Numbered from the stretch's first letter, positions 1 through 6,069 are shown. The stretch: 9,408 bases of DNA from an uncultured cyanobacterium (GCA_937894105.1 CALCTI010000325.1:1-9408), one strand, 5' to 3'. Numbers and translations: made by a program. Notes: a model not told the origin generated them from the letters alone.

Positions 1-1
1 A

Positions 2-469
2 GGTTCCACCCTGCGAGACGACCTCGAAAACCGCATAGGACCAGGCACAGAGCTAAGATCCATCAACCGGCGACAACAATCAACCGAGCGTCCTCTTCAA
101 TGGACATCCCCCGACGGCTCCCGCCTCGGAGTCCTAGTAATCAACCGCCGAATCACCTTCAAAACCTACCGGTCAAGCACAGACATCGCCATCAGCAACC
201 CCCAGCTCTGCGTATTCCCCTGGCAGATCAACAAAAACAACGACCTTTGCGGCGACCAATCCCTAATCGAAGGCGGCGACGGCAGCTTCGACGGCAGCAA
301 CACCCCAGGCACCGCCACCGATTGCCACCCTAGCTACCCCACCGTCTGCATCCCACCCCCACCCGCCGACATCAACTGCGCCGACGTAGCAGCCACCGAC
401 TTCCTAGTAGAAGGCGAAGATCCCCACCGCCTAGACCAAAACAACAACGGAATAGGCTGCGAAAGCTAA
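2..469 (+). CDS. C-terminal part of a protein with an Excalibur-like calcium-binding tail (5' end outside window)
   Basis: An open frame runs in from the left edge and gives 155 residues before the TAA at 467-469; no start is inside the window. The last ~30 residues (about 125-155) look like an Excalibur-type domain: a Cys in INCADV, then DPHRLD, then DQNNNGIGCE, a relaxed form of the usual DxDxDGxxCE calcium loop in which Asn replaces two Asp. Before it come a Cys-rich stretch (CHPSYPTVC, about 109-116) and a Pro linker, an arrangement I recall from cyanobacterial secreted nuclease-like or surface proteins. The first ~70 residues show no domain I recognise. The catalytic or binding part lies upstream, so the full function cannot be given. 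An extracytoplasmic location is likely from the Cys-rich calcium-binding tail but is not shown. Third codon positions are strongly C/A and rarely T, unlike the genes to the right, which may point to a different origin. Confidence 0.75.
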   Translation, partial: GSTLRDDLENRIGPGTELRSINRRQQSTERPLQWTSPDGSRLGVLVINRRITFKTYRSSTDIAISNPQLCVFPWQINKNNDLCGDQSLIEGGDGSFDGSNTPGTATDCHPSYPTVCIPPPPADINCADVAATDFLVEGEDPHRLDQNNNGIGCES

Positions 470-474
470 CAAAA

Positions 475-504
475 AGCCCCTCAAACATCACTGCTCAAGG
501 GGCT
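475..504. terminator. Stem-loop just after the Excalibur-type gene
   Basis: AGCCCCT (475-481) pairs perfectly with AGGGGCT (498-504) around a 16-nt loop, six bases after the stop codon. On the plus strand it is preceded by five A and not followed by a T run. The T run lies on the minus-strand side, although no minus-strand gene is seen nearby. It may mark the 3' end of the upstream gene, but it is not a classical intrinsic terminator for that direction. Confidence 0.4.
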
Positions 505-729
505 CGGACTCTACTGAAATTCCCAAATACCCAAAGGACTAACTTGGATAAGGATACCGTTCCCTAGATCGTAGCAACAGAAAACCGAAACAACAATCAA
601 AACCCAAACATGGGATCGCCATCAATTCATATTTCGCCAATTGTCGCCTAAAGATGGGATCAGTGCTGCTCAGCAACCCAGGATCGCCACGAAAACATTT
701 CCATCACCCATCGGCGCATCGATCCCAAG
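505..729. other. Intergenic region before the EAL gene, no supported feature
   Basis: The first part is A/C-rich. I see no clear promoter, RNA gene or convincing small gene. The frame of the downstream EAL gene is open back to 652, after a TAA at 649-651, but the extra residues look like no known domain. Confidence 0.4.
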
Positions 730-1590
730 TTGAACTGCGGAGTCAAAAACCCTACGACTCCCGTAAGCCTTGATCTAAAAGGATCTTTGACAATCCTCGA
801 TGATCCGGGTGATCCCATGTTGGAAGAATCTCTACATTTGCGTCAGGCGATCGCCAACAACCAGCTTCAGGTGCACTACCAACCCATCGTGTCCCCCGGC
901 AGTATGGAAGTTAAGGGCTTTGAAGCCCTGTGTCGGTGGTATCACCCCAAGCACGGCTGGATTCCGCCGGCTCAGTTTATTCCCATTGCTGAGGAAATTG
1001 GGCTCATTATTGAGCTGGGACAGTGGGTCTTGGAAACTGCCTGCAAAGAGCTAAAAGGCTGGCAGCGTCAGGGGTTGGTGGACAATACCGCACAAATTAG
1101 CGTTAATATTGCACCGCAGCAGTTTGATCAGTCTGACTTTGTAAGCACCGTGCGTCAGGTTTTGGACCACACAAGGTTGAACCCCCAATGTTTAGCCCTG
1201 GAAATTACCGAAGGGGCTTTTGCCGGGGACAATACGGCAATCTTGCCGTCCCTAGAAGCCATTCGACGGTGGGGTGTTTCAATTTCTATTGATGATTTTG
1301 GCACAGGGTATTCTTCCCTAAGCCGTCTAACTCAGTTACCCATTGATACGTTAAAAGTTGATCGCTCTTTTGTGGAGCAAATGGAAAAGCGAGGGGATGA
1401 TTTAATCGTTATCTGGACGTTGCTTCAACTTGCGGAAAATTTGGGCTTGAATATCATTGCTGAAGGGGCGAGCACTCGTAACCACGTGGAAATGCTCAAG
1501 GAAATTGGCGATCCCCTGATTCAAGGCTATTATTTTGCCCGGGCATTGCCGCCGGAAATGGTACCCGCGTGGTTTCGGGAAATTGCGTAA
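730..1590 (+). CDS. EAL-domain cyclic-di-GMP phosphodiesterase, stand-alone
   Basis: EAL enzymes hydrolyse c-di-GMP to pGpG and so control attachment, motility or phototaxis. One EAL domain fills about residues 31-286. Motifs seen: E65-A-L with a following W70, N126 in SVNIAP, E158 in LEIT, D188-D189 in DDFGTGYSSL, K209 and D211 in KVDRSF, E245 in IIAEG, and Q265 in QGYYF. The metal- and substrate-binding set is therefore largely kept, so the protein is probably active. The usual AEGVET reads AEGAST (244-249), losing its second acidic residue. No GGDEF, PAS, receiver or membrane segment is present, so any sensory control must come from a partner. The start is uncertain: TTG at 730 has no clear Shine-Dalgarno, and ATG at 817 would begin the protein directly at the domain (LEESLHLRQAI). 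The gene has wide gaps on both sides and looks monocistronic. Confidence 0.9.
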   Translation: MNCGVKNPTTPVSLDLKGSLTILDDPGDPMLEESLHLRQAIANNQLQVHYQPIVSPGSMEVKGFEALCRWYHPKHGWIPPAQFIPIAEEIGLIIELGQWVLETACKELKGWQRQGLVDNTAQISVNIAPQQFDQSDFVSTVRQVLDHTRLNPQCLALEITEGAFAGDNTAILPSLEAIRRWGVSISIDDFGTGYSSLSRLTQLPIDTLKVDRSFVEQMEKRGDDLIVIWTLLQLAENLGLNIIAEGASTRNHVEMLKEIGDPLIQGYYFARALPPEMVPAWFREIA

Positions 1591-1832
1591 AAAGGGCTTA
1601 AAACAGTGCTTTTAAAGGGTGATTAAAGGCACAAGAGTACTTTTGCGAGAAAGATTGTTTAAGAAAAAAGAGCGTTTTTTCAGTTATTCGCTCTATAAGT
1701 TTAGGCTGGTATTGAAGCCAAACAAGAGGTCTCCTCAGCCGAATACTTAGTGATTTGATTTTGTTTTGTTACACAATATTTGCGATTTGATCACAGAGAT
1801 AAAGGCTGGATACGGGAACAGGGCTTAGGTTA

Positions 1833-1861
1833 TTGAATTTGCCTAACGTAAAACTTATTAG
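1833..1861 (+). promoter_or_regulatory. Candidate sigma-70-type promoter for the L,D-transpeptidase gene
   Basis: TTGAAT (1833-1838) and TATTAG (1856-1861) are separated by 17 bp, about 80 bp before the start codon. Both boxes deviate from consensus and the region is AT-rich, so a chance match is quite possible. Confidence 0.25.
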
Positions 1862-1896
1862 CTAAATCCTGAAGGGAGATATAGCCCTAGGTTTAA

Positions 1897-1910
1897 TGTA
1901 AGGCCTTACA
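1897..1910. promoter_or_regulatory. Perfect 14-bp palindrome, possible operator
   Basis: TGTAAGGCCTTACA is its own reverse complement and ends 29 bp before the ATG of the L,D-transpeptidase gene. A symmetrical site at this place could bind a dimeric regulator, or fold as a small hairpin in the 5' leader. The half-site spacing is GTA-N6-TAC, two bases shorter than the NtcA consensus GTA-N8-TAC, so I do not call it an NtcA site. Confidence 0.4.
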
Positions 1911-1939
1911 AAATTTGGCTGGAATTACGGGAGGAACCT

Positions 1940-2560
1940 ATGGCTAAGCATCAACATTATTTAAAGGGTTTGGGGCGGTGTCTTAAGGGGCGATCGCTCC
2001 GTCTCAGCTTAGGAATTCTGGCAGGCTTATCCACTTTGGGATTGTCCAGTGGTGCCTTAATCCAGCGATCGCCATCAATGGCAACTATTGGTGAGCCGGT
2101 TCAAGGGCAGGAGGCGATCGCCACAGGCACCTCGCCCCATATTGCCCAAACGCCCCAATGGAAGCACCACAACACCATCCAGCGCATGGGCGAACTGCGC
2201 CAGGGTCAGCAAAAGTGGTTAGAAGTTAATCTCTCCACCCAACGACTGATTGCTTGGGAAGGGGGTAAGCCCATTTATGCGGTGATTGTGTCCACCGGAA
2301 AACCGTCTACCCCCACTTACTCCGGTGTTTACAGCATTTATCGCAAGCAGCACCCGGAGCGAATGCGCGGGCGGGGCTACGATATTCCCAATGTGCCCCA
2401 CGCCATGTATTACCACCGTGGCTATGCTATTCACGGCGCTTATTGGCACAGCCGCTTTGGCACCCCCGTCAGCCATGGCTGCACCAACGTTGCCCCAAAC
2501 CATGCCCGCTGGCTCTATAACTGGGCGTCTGTCGGCACTCCTGTGGTGGTCCACCGTTAG
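1940..2560 (+). CDS. L,D-transpeptidase (YkuD domain), exported
   Basis: YkuD enzymes form L,D (3-3) peptidoglycan cross-links, or attach proteins to the wall, through a catalytic cysteine in the periplasm. The 206-residue product has a basic N-terminus (residues 1-21) and a hydrophobic segment at about 23-41, a signal peptide or signal anchor. A low-complexity linker follows to about 90, then a compact YkuD domain at about 93-206. Catalytic motif: H165 in AIHGAYWH, then S178-H179-G180-C181, with R190 downstream; C181 is the expected nucleophile. The domain is intact and of typical length for short cyanobacterial members. No LysM or other wall-binding domain is seen. The ATG is well supported by GGGAGGA (1929-1935), 4 nt upstream. 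The gene stands alone; the 14-bp palindrome just before it suggests specific control. The family call is firm, the exact wall role is not. Confidence 0.93.
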   Translation: MAKHQHYLKGLGRCLKGRSLRLSLGILAGLSTLGLSSGALIQRSPSMATIGEPVQGQEAIATGTSPHIAQTPQWKHHNTIQRMGELRQGQQKWLEVNLSTQRLIAWEGGKPIYAVIVSTGKPSTPTYSGVYSIYRKQHPERMRGRGYDIPNVPHAMYYHRGYAIHGAYWHSRFGTPVSHGCTNVAPNHARWLYNWASVGTPVVVHR

Positions 2561-2591
2561 TGGTTCACGGTAAGTCACTCATAAACGGCGG

Positions 2592-2649
2592 CGCTAGGAT
2601 GATGACGCTAGGATAGGGGCATAGGGCAAGGGCATAGGGCAAGGGCATA
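2592..2649. repeat. Short degenerate tandem repeats
   Basis: CGCTAGGAT occurs at 2592-2600 and 2606-2614 (period 14). It is followed by 2.5 copies of a 13-bp unit GGGCATAGGGCAA at 2617-2629, 2630-2642 and the partial 2643-2649. This non-coding stretch after the L,D-transpeptidase gene looks like replication-slippage sequence; no function is evident. Confidence 0.7.
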
Positions 2650-2689
2650 AGATAAACAAGCGCACCGATCCAGATAAAAGAAACTTCAA

Positions 2690-2725
2690 GGGGCGCTGAG
2701 AACTTCGGCTCAGCTCAGCCGCCCC
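2690..2725 (+). terminator. GC-rich stem-loop downstream of the L,D-transpeptidase gene
   Basis: GGGGCGCTGAG (2690-2700) pairs with CTCAG-C-CGCCCC (2714-2725), leaving one bulged C. CTCAG is duplicated (2709-2713 and 2714-2718), so two alternative pairings exist, one with a long loop and one with a smaller loop and a side bulge. A strong RNA stem is likely. There is no T run after it, so it may act as an mRNA 3'-end stabiliser or factor-assisted terminator rather than an intrinsic terminator. Confidence 0.45.
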
Positions 2726-2758
2726 GTGTTGATCGCTAAAGGTTGGCAAAGCCAATAA

Positions 2759-2914
2759 TGTAGATTTTGCTGGGGCGTGTCATCAATTGAACTCCAAAAG
2801 CATTACACAGTGGGGAGTGCACGCCCTTTAGAAACAAAAAATACTAGGGGCTGAAACCCTTATGGCTCTTAACTTAGAGATTTAATTGATGACAGCCCCT
2901 AGTGCAGATTTTGC
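2759..2914. mobile_element. MITE-like element with inverted ends and 12-bp target duplication
   Basis: The element body is about 2771-2902 (132 bp). The left end TGGGGCGTGTCATCAATT matches the reverse complement of the right end, CTAGGGGCTGTCATCAATT, with an 11-bp identical core (2778-2788 and 2884-2894). Directly outside lie TGTAGATTTTGC (2759-2770) and TGCAGATTTTGC (2903-2914), direct repeats matching at 11 of 12 bases, as expected for a target-site duplication. Each half can fold on its own: GGGCGTG (2773-2779) with CACGCCC (2820-2826), and ACTAGGGGCTG (2843-2853) with CAGCCCCTAGT (2893-2903). There is no room for a transposase, so it would be mobilised in trans by an element with matching ends. 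A 9-12 bp duplication is common for IS4-type elements, but the family is not determined. Confidence 0.7.
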
Positions 2915-2965
2915 CTTATACCAGCTTTGCCCGGTGCCCTATTCGAGTTGAGAAGGACGATAAAT

Positions 2966-2988
2966 AACGGGACAAATACAACGGGACA
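2966..2988. repeat. Two direct copies of AACGGGACA, 14 bp apart
   Basis: AACGGGACA lies at 2966-2974 and 2980-2988, 48-70 bp before the start of the membrane-protein gene. Direct repeats in a leader can be binding sites for a response regulator, but no known box is recognised and the pair may be a chance or slippage duplication. Confidence 0.35.
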
Positions 2989-3035
2989 TACAGTAAGCTG
3001 AGCTACGTGCTCTGCCTTTTTGCTGCGCTTTTTTT

Positions 3036-3821
3036 ATGGCTTCCGACCCAAAGTCTTCTGACGACAGTTCTTCATCAAGTGCTGCTCCTGGTCCTGGGCG
3101 TGGTGATTCTGGGCGATCGCCCACAGAACCAGCCCAAAAATCTCCTCCAGAGTCGCCTCCAACATCGGAAAGGGCACCCCTAGAATCGCCGCCGACCGAT
3201 GGGATCGCCCCCCTTGCCCTGGTGGAAACCGCCTTTCTCGCCAGCGCCGCCAGTCTTATTTGGCTCGTCAACTACTACTTTCCACTGGGACCCATACTGC
3301 GAGTCTTTTTCTCAATCCCCGTGGCTTTAGTTTACTTACGCTGGGATCGCCGGGCTGCGTGGATGGCGGCGCTCACCTCGGGGCTGTTGTTAATGGTTTT
3401 AATGGGCCCTAGCCGCAGCATTTTGTATGTAATTCCCTATGGTTTGGGCGGCGTACTGTTGGGATGGCTGTGGCGACGGGGAGCCCGGTGGCGCTGGTCC
3501 ATCAGCTTAGGCACTCTGCTGGGCACTTTTGGCGTATTTTTCCGCCTATGGCTGTTATCCGTGCTGCTGGGCGATGACTTGTGGGTTTACTTGATTTCCC
3601 AGGTAACAGGGTTTTTAGACTGGATATTTTCGTGGTTTGGTTTGTTAGTGCGCCCGTCAGTTTTCTGGGTGGAAACCGGCGTGATTTCTATGGTGCTGGT
3701 TAACAATATCGTTTACATGGTGGCGGTGCATTTGGTGGCGTGGGTGGTATTTGACCGGCTGGGGATCACTATTCCCGAGCCCCCGCGCTGGGTGAAGGTG
3801 ATTTTAGATGTGGATGATTAG
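3036..3821 (+). CDS. Polytopic membrane protein, DUF2232-like, paired with cobT
   Basis: The 261-residue product has a polar low-complexity N-terminus rich in Ser, Pro and Glu (residues 1-56), then a hydrophobic core with about six to seven membrane segments (about 59-78, 85-102, 108-124, 127-147, 155-177, 183-204 and 212-240) and a short cytoplasmic-looking tail. It resembles the cyanobacterial DUF2232 (YybS-like) family, whose function is not established and whose size and topology recall substrate-binding S components of ECF transporters. The stop is 5 bp before the TTG of the next gene, a CobT-type enzyme, so an operon is likely. Uptake of a cobalamin lower ligand or related precursor is an inference from this pairing only. 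The ATG has no clear Shine-Dalgarno (it follows a T run). The disordered N-terminus might be partly untranslated, though no better start is apparent. Confidence 0.8.
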   Translation: MASDPKSSDDSSSSSAAPGPGRGDSGRSPTEPAQKSPPESPPTSERAPLESPPTDGIAPLALVETAFLASAASLIWLVNYYFPLGPILRVFFSIPVALVYLRWDRRAAWMAALTSGLLLMVLMGPSRSILYVIPYGLGGVLLGWLWRRGARWRWSISLGTLLGTFGVFFRLWLLSVLLGDDLWVYLISQVTGFLDWIFSWFGLLVRPSVFWVETGVISMVLVNNIVYMVAVHLVAWVVFDRLGITIPEPPRWVKVILDVDD

Positions 3822-3826
3822 GGACG

Positions 3827-4975
3827 TTGGGTAATAGGAAAGGGGAAGGTCAGGGACTGGAGAAAACTGTAGGGATCCCCATTTTGAAATATGGCGATCG
3901 CCAGCGGGGAGACACTTGGCTAAACACCTATCGCGGTAAAAAGCCCCACTTTTTTTGTGTGGTTGCCTTTACGGAAACGGCACTTATTCCCGGGATTTCT
4001 GCCGCTGGGGCTACTCCCAGCGAGCGCCGCACTACCGCGATCGCCGAGCTGGAATTTCTAATTAACGGTCCGCGCCCCGATCCCCAATATCCCCTGCCCC
4101 CTTTAACGGCTGGCGTTTCCCCAGCGGTAATCTCTCGAGCGCTGCTCAGTATCTTGGATATTCCCATCCAGGGGATCAATGCAGGTTTGGCGATCGCTCC
4201 CCCCGTGGCGTGTCTTGATTTGAAAGGGCAGCCCGCGCGATGTTTAAGCACCGGAGCGGCGATGGACAGGGATTCGGTGCAGGGATTATTTAAACGAGCT
4301 TGGGCGTTGGGCAACTCCCTGGGGCAAGAAAATCGCGACGGCTACATAATTCTAAGCGAGTGCGTGGTGGGGGGCACCAGCACAGCGTTGGCGGTGCGTT
4401 TGGGACTGGGGAGCAACGGCGACGGACTGGTTAATAGTAGCCATCACCAGAGCAACCACCAGCAAAAATTAGACTTGGTACGTCAGGGGCTAAATCGTGC
4501 CCACTTGCCAACCCAAACCCATCCTCGCCACATCGTCGCTGCCGTGGGGGATCCCATGCAGGTGGCGGTCGCGGCAATGGCTTTGGGGGCGAGTCGCCAT
4601 ACCGGTGTACTGTTGGGCGGCGGCACCCAAATGCTGGCAGTGTATGCCCTAGCCCACCGTTGGGCCACTTGGGATCGCCTGGATTGGAACCCTGGGGCGA
4701 TCGCCATTGGCACCACCCGCTGGGTCACCGCCGACCCCAGCGCCCAAGCCCAGCAGCTTCCTCAACATTTGATCCCAGGCGATCCCCAAGGTCCTCCCTT
4801 TTTCGCCGCTGACTTAAACTTTTCTGCCGCCGCCTCTCCTGCGTTGAAAGTGTACGAAGCTGGCTTTGTTAAGGAGGGCGTCGGAGCTGGAGCTAGTGCG
4901 ATCGCTGCAAGTTTGTACAGCAACCTGAACCCCAAAGAGGCCCTAAACGCAATTGAACGTTTGGCAAACCTCTAA
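3827..4975 (+). CDS. cobT: Nicotinate mononucleotide-dependent phosphoribosyltransferase, CobT-like (TIGR00303/UPF0284)
   Basis: CobT moves ribose phosphate from nicotinate mononucleotide to the lower-ligand base of cobamides, giving the alpha-ribotide used in nucleotide-loop assembly. The sequence fits the TIGR00303 branch found in cyanobacteria and archaea: ETALIPGISAAGATPSERR (about 50-68), a conserved SECVVGGTSTA (177-187), VAAVGDPMQVAVAAMALGA (237-255), GVLLGGGTQML (260-270), and near the C-terminus YEAGFVKEGVGAGASAIAA (343-361), which includes the expected catalytic Glu region. Cyanobacteria commonly make pseudocobalamin with adenine, so adenine may be the base. The start is doubtful: TTG at 3827 has no spaced Shine-Dalgarno. 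Homology as I recall it begins near residue 20 (ILKYGDRQRGDTW), where AGGGA at 3871-3875 precedes ATT 3881 and TTG 3884. The gene lies 5 bp after the DUF2232-like gene. A few extra polar residues at about 203-213 are probably a loop insertion. Confidence 0.88.
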   Translation: MGNRKGEGQGLEKTVGIPILKYGDRQRGDTWLNTYRGKKPHFFCVVAFTETALIPGISAAGATPSERRTTAIAELEFLINGPRPDPQYPLPPLTAGVSPAVISRALLSILDIPIQGINAGLAIAPPVACLDLKGQPARCLSTGAAMDRDSVQGLFKRAWALGNSLGQENRDGYIILSECVVGGTSTALAVRLGLGSNGDGLVNSSHHQSNHQQKLDLVRQGLNRAHLPTQTHPRHIVAAVGDPMQVAVAAMALGASRHTGVLLGGGTQMLAVYALAHRWATWDRLDWNPGAIAIGTTRWVTADPSAQAQQLPQHLIPGDPQGPPFFAADLNFSAAASPALKVYEAGFVKEGVGAGASAIAASLYSNLNPKEALNAIERLANL

Positions 4976-5259
4976 ACCCTTTGAAGCACATTTTGTCGAA
5001 GTAAACTTTGCCTGGTTCGAGAGGCGATAAAACTTGTGCGAAGTGCCCAAGCAGAAGGGATCCACGCCAAAACATTGCCATGGATCCCCACAAAACGAAA
5101 TTTTCGCAAATCCTGCTGAAATAGTGTGAATAAGATTACACCTATTCCCTCAATTGTCACCTCAATAAAAACCAATTGCTGACAAGTGATCACTGACAAG
5201 TGGATCGTTGAAAAAAAGGACAGAGATTAGAATCCACTTTTACAATTGCTCTGTGATAG
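4976..5259. other. Intergenic region after cobT with hairpin and tandem repeat
   Basis: No gene is supported. GGGATCCA (5057-5064) pairs with TGGATCCC (5081-5088) around a 16-nt loop, without a T run. CTGACAAGTG occurs at 5179-5188 and 5193-5202 (period 14), and AGTGATCACT (5185-5194) between them is a 10-bp palindrome. Minus-strand frames through this stretch have no Shine-Dalgarno and no recognisable motif. Confidence 0.4.
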
Positions 5260-5541
5260 TGGCTTAATAATGACTCGATAAAAGCCAAGTTTCTCAGGGA
5301 GAAACTTGATAACTGCTATGGTGACAATCTTAAAAAAAATGGATCCTAGTTCCCTTATCCAAAACCTGGCGTGTACCTCGCACAATTTAACCCCGTGGAC
5401 GAGGGGAAAGATGTGCAGCCAGAGGGCTTTAAACCTGAAAACGTTAGCTGAAACTCTGTAGAGCTAGTAAGCGATCCAACATCTATTCGCGGCAAGGAAT
5501 ATTGGCAGCTTGAAGTGCTTGCTCTAGACTCAATGACTTGA
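5260..5541 (+). pseudogene. Possible decayed reading frame (unidentified)
   Basis: One plus-strand frame from 5260 to the TGA at 5539-5541 is interrupted only by TAG at 5347 and TGA at 5449. Its segments read like ordinary protein, for example SIKAKFLREKLDNCYGDN, then GVYLAQFNPVDEGKDVQPEG, then SDPTSIRGKEYWQLEVLALD. No family is recognised and there is no start with a Shine-Dalgarno. Two stops in about 94 codons is fewer than random sequence would average, but not decisively so. It could be a gene remnant or a chance frame. The 10-bp hairpin at 5286-5308 lies inside it. Confidence 0.25.
5286..5308. repeat. Perfect 10-bp stem, 3-nt loop hairpin
   Basis: CAAGTTTCTC (5286-5295) and GAGAAACTTG (5299-5308) are perfect reverse complements around AGG. 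The tight, perfect symmetry in a gene-poor stretch resembles dispersed palindromic repeats or terminator stems. No T run follows directly, although TTAAAAAAAA lies about 20 bp on. Which role applies cannot be decided here. Confidence 0.6.
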
Positions 5542-5682
5542 ATTAGCCACCTATAAACGAGTGACTGAATTAATGATCAAAACCACCGTTAGAAAATGAC
5601 TGGAGACCTTGATGTGAAGACCTACATCAGACAGGACGTATCCGGATTTTTATCGTTGAAGAAAATTAATTAACAGTCAAAA

Positions 5683-6069
5683 TCAATAGAGAAATCTCCG
5701 AGCTAACAGTTGTTCTACCAAATCTGCAATACGGTTGTAGGCCGCTGTTAACTGGGCCATTAGTCGCTGAATTTGAATCTCAGGGGTGAGCTGACGACCG
5801 CCACTGGGATTAGCTGTTTCCGGTCGGGAATCGTCTAGCAAAACATCCTTATAGTCTTCTTCAGCGCCGTAAAGCATCTTTGAATCAAAACCATTGTGAT
5901 AGGTCAAATCTCGATTCCTGGGGAGGTCATCTCCGACTCTAGAAAATGACTGACCATTGGGTTGGCTTGCCTCTTCAACGGCAATCCGTTCAGTTAAGAT
6001 TTCAATGGCTTGGTAAAGGGAATCGAGTTTGCGATCAAGAGTCGCCACTTGCTCGTGTAGTTCATCCAT
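5683..6069 (-). CDS. Small coiled-coil protein, conserved cyanobacterial hypothetical
   Basis: The 128-residue product has no signal peptide or membrane segment. Residues 4-29 form a clean heptad ladder (L4, V8, L11, L15, L18, I22, L25, I29), and residues 98-121 form a second helix with hydrophobic positions I100, L103, L107, I114, L117 and L121, ending in LLARR. The middle (about 35-90) is polar and probably disordered, containing YKDVLLDD. This two-helix, acidic-linker layout suggests a homo- or hetero-oligomeric adaptor, and the tail PEIQIQRLMAQLTAAYNRIADL recalls conserved cyanobacterial hypotheticals; no function is known to me. GAAAGG precedes the ATG by about 9 nt on the minus strand, supporting this start. 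It is transcribed away from the solute-binding-protein gene across a 225-bp gap and has no co-directional neighbour nearby. Confidence 0.75.
   Translation of the reverse strand: MDELHEQVATLDRKLDSLYQAIEILTERIAVEEASQPNGQSFSRVGDDLPRNRDLTYHNGFDSKMLYGAEEDYKDVLLDDSRPETANPSGGRQLTPEIQIQRLMAQLTAAYNRIADLVEQLLARRFLY

Larger units (their letters stand above)
1591..1939. other. AT-rich intergenic region between the EAL and L,D-transpeptidase genes
   Basis: No gene is supported. Two overlapping weak hairpins follow the EAL gene: GAAAAAA (1663-1669) with TTTTTTC (1675-1681), and AGAGCG (1669-1674) with CGCTCT (1689-1694); neither has a proper GC stem plus T run. TTAGG (1825-1829) and CCTAA (1842-1846) form a further short inverted repeat. 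The regulatory candidates nearest the next gene are listed separately. Confidence 0.4.

Noticed and set aside
100..333. 77-residue plus-strand frame rich in Arg, Pro and Gln
   Set aside because: Low-complexity out-of-frame reading of the Excalibur-type gene, which is in another frame and continues to 469.
1897..1910. NtcA binding site before the L,D-transpeptidase gene
   Set aside because: The palindrome has GTA-N6-TAC, not the GTA-N8-TAC spacing of NtcA.
2219..2578. 119-residue minus-strand frame across the L,D-transpeptidase gene
   Set aside because: Antisense shadow of a well-supported YkuD-domain gene.
2991..3020. tRNA-like or terminator-like motif (GAGC-TACGT-GCTC then T run) before 3036
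   Set aside because: Only a 4-bp stem, and no cloverleaf on either strand.
2903..3035. Cobalamin riboswitch ahead of the membrane protein/cobT pair
   Set aside because: Only about 120 bp is available after the MITE-like element, and no B12-box-like sequence or matching fold is visible.
4972..5199. 75-residue minus-strand frame overlapping the cobT end and the gap
   Set aside because: No Shine-Dalgarno, no recognisable motif, and it overlaps the convincing 3' end of cobT.
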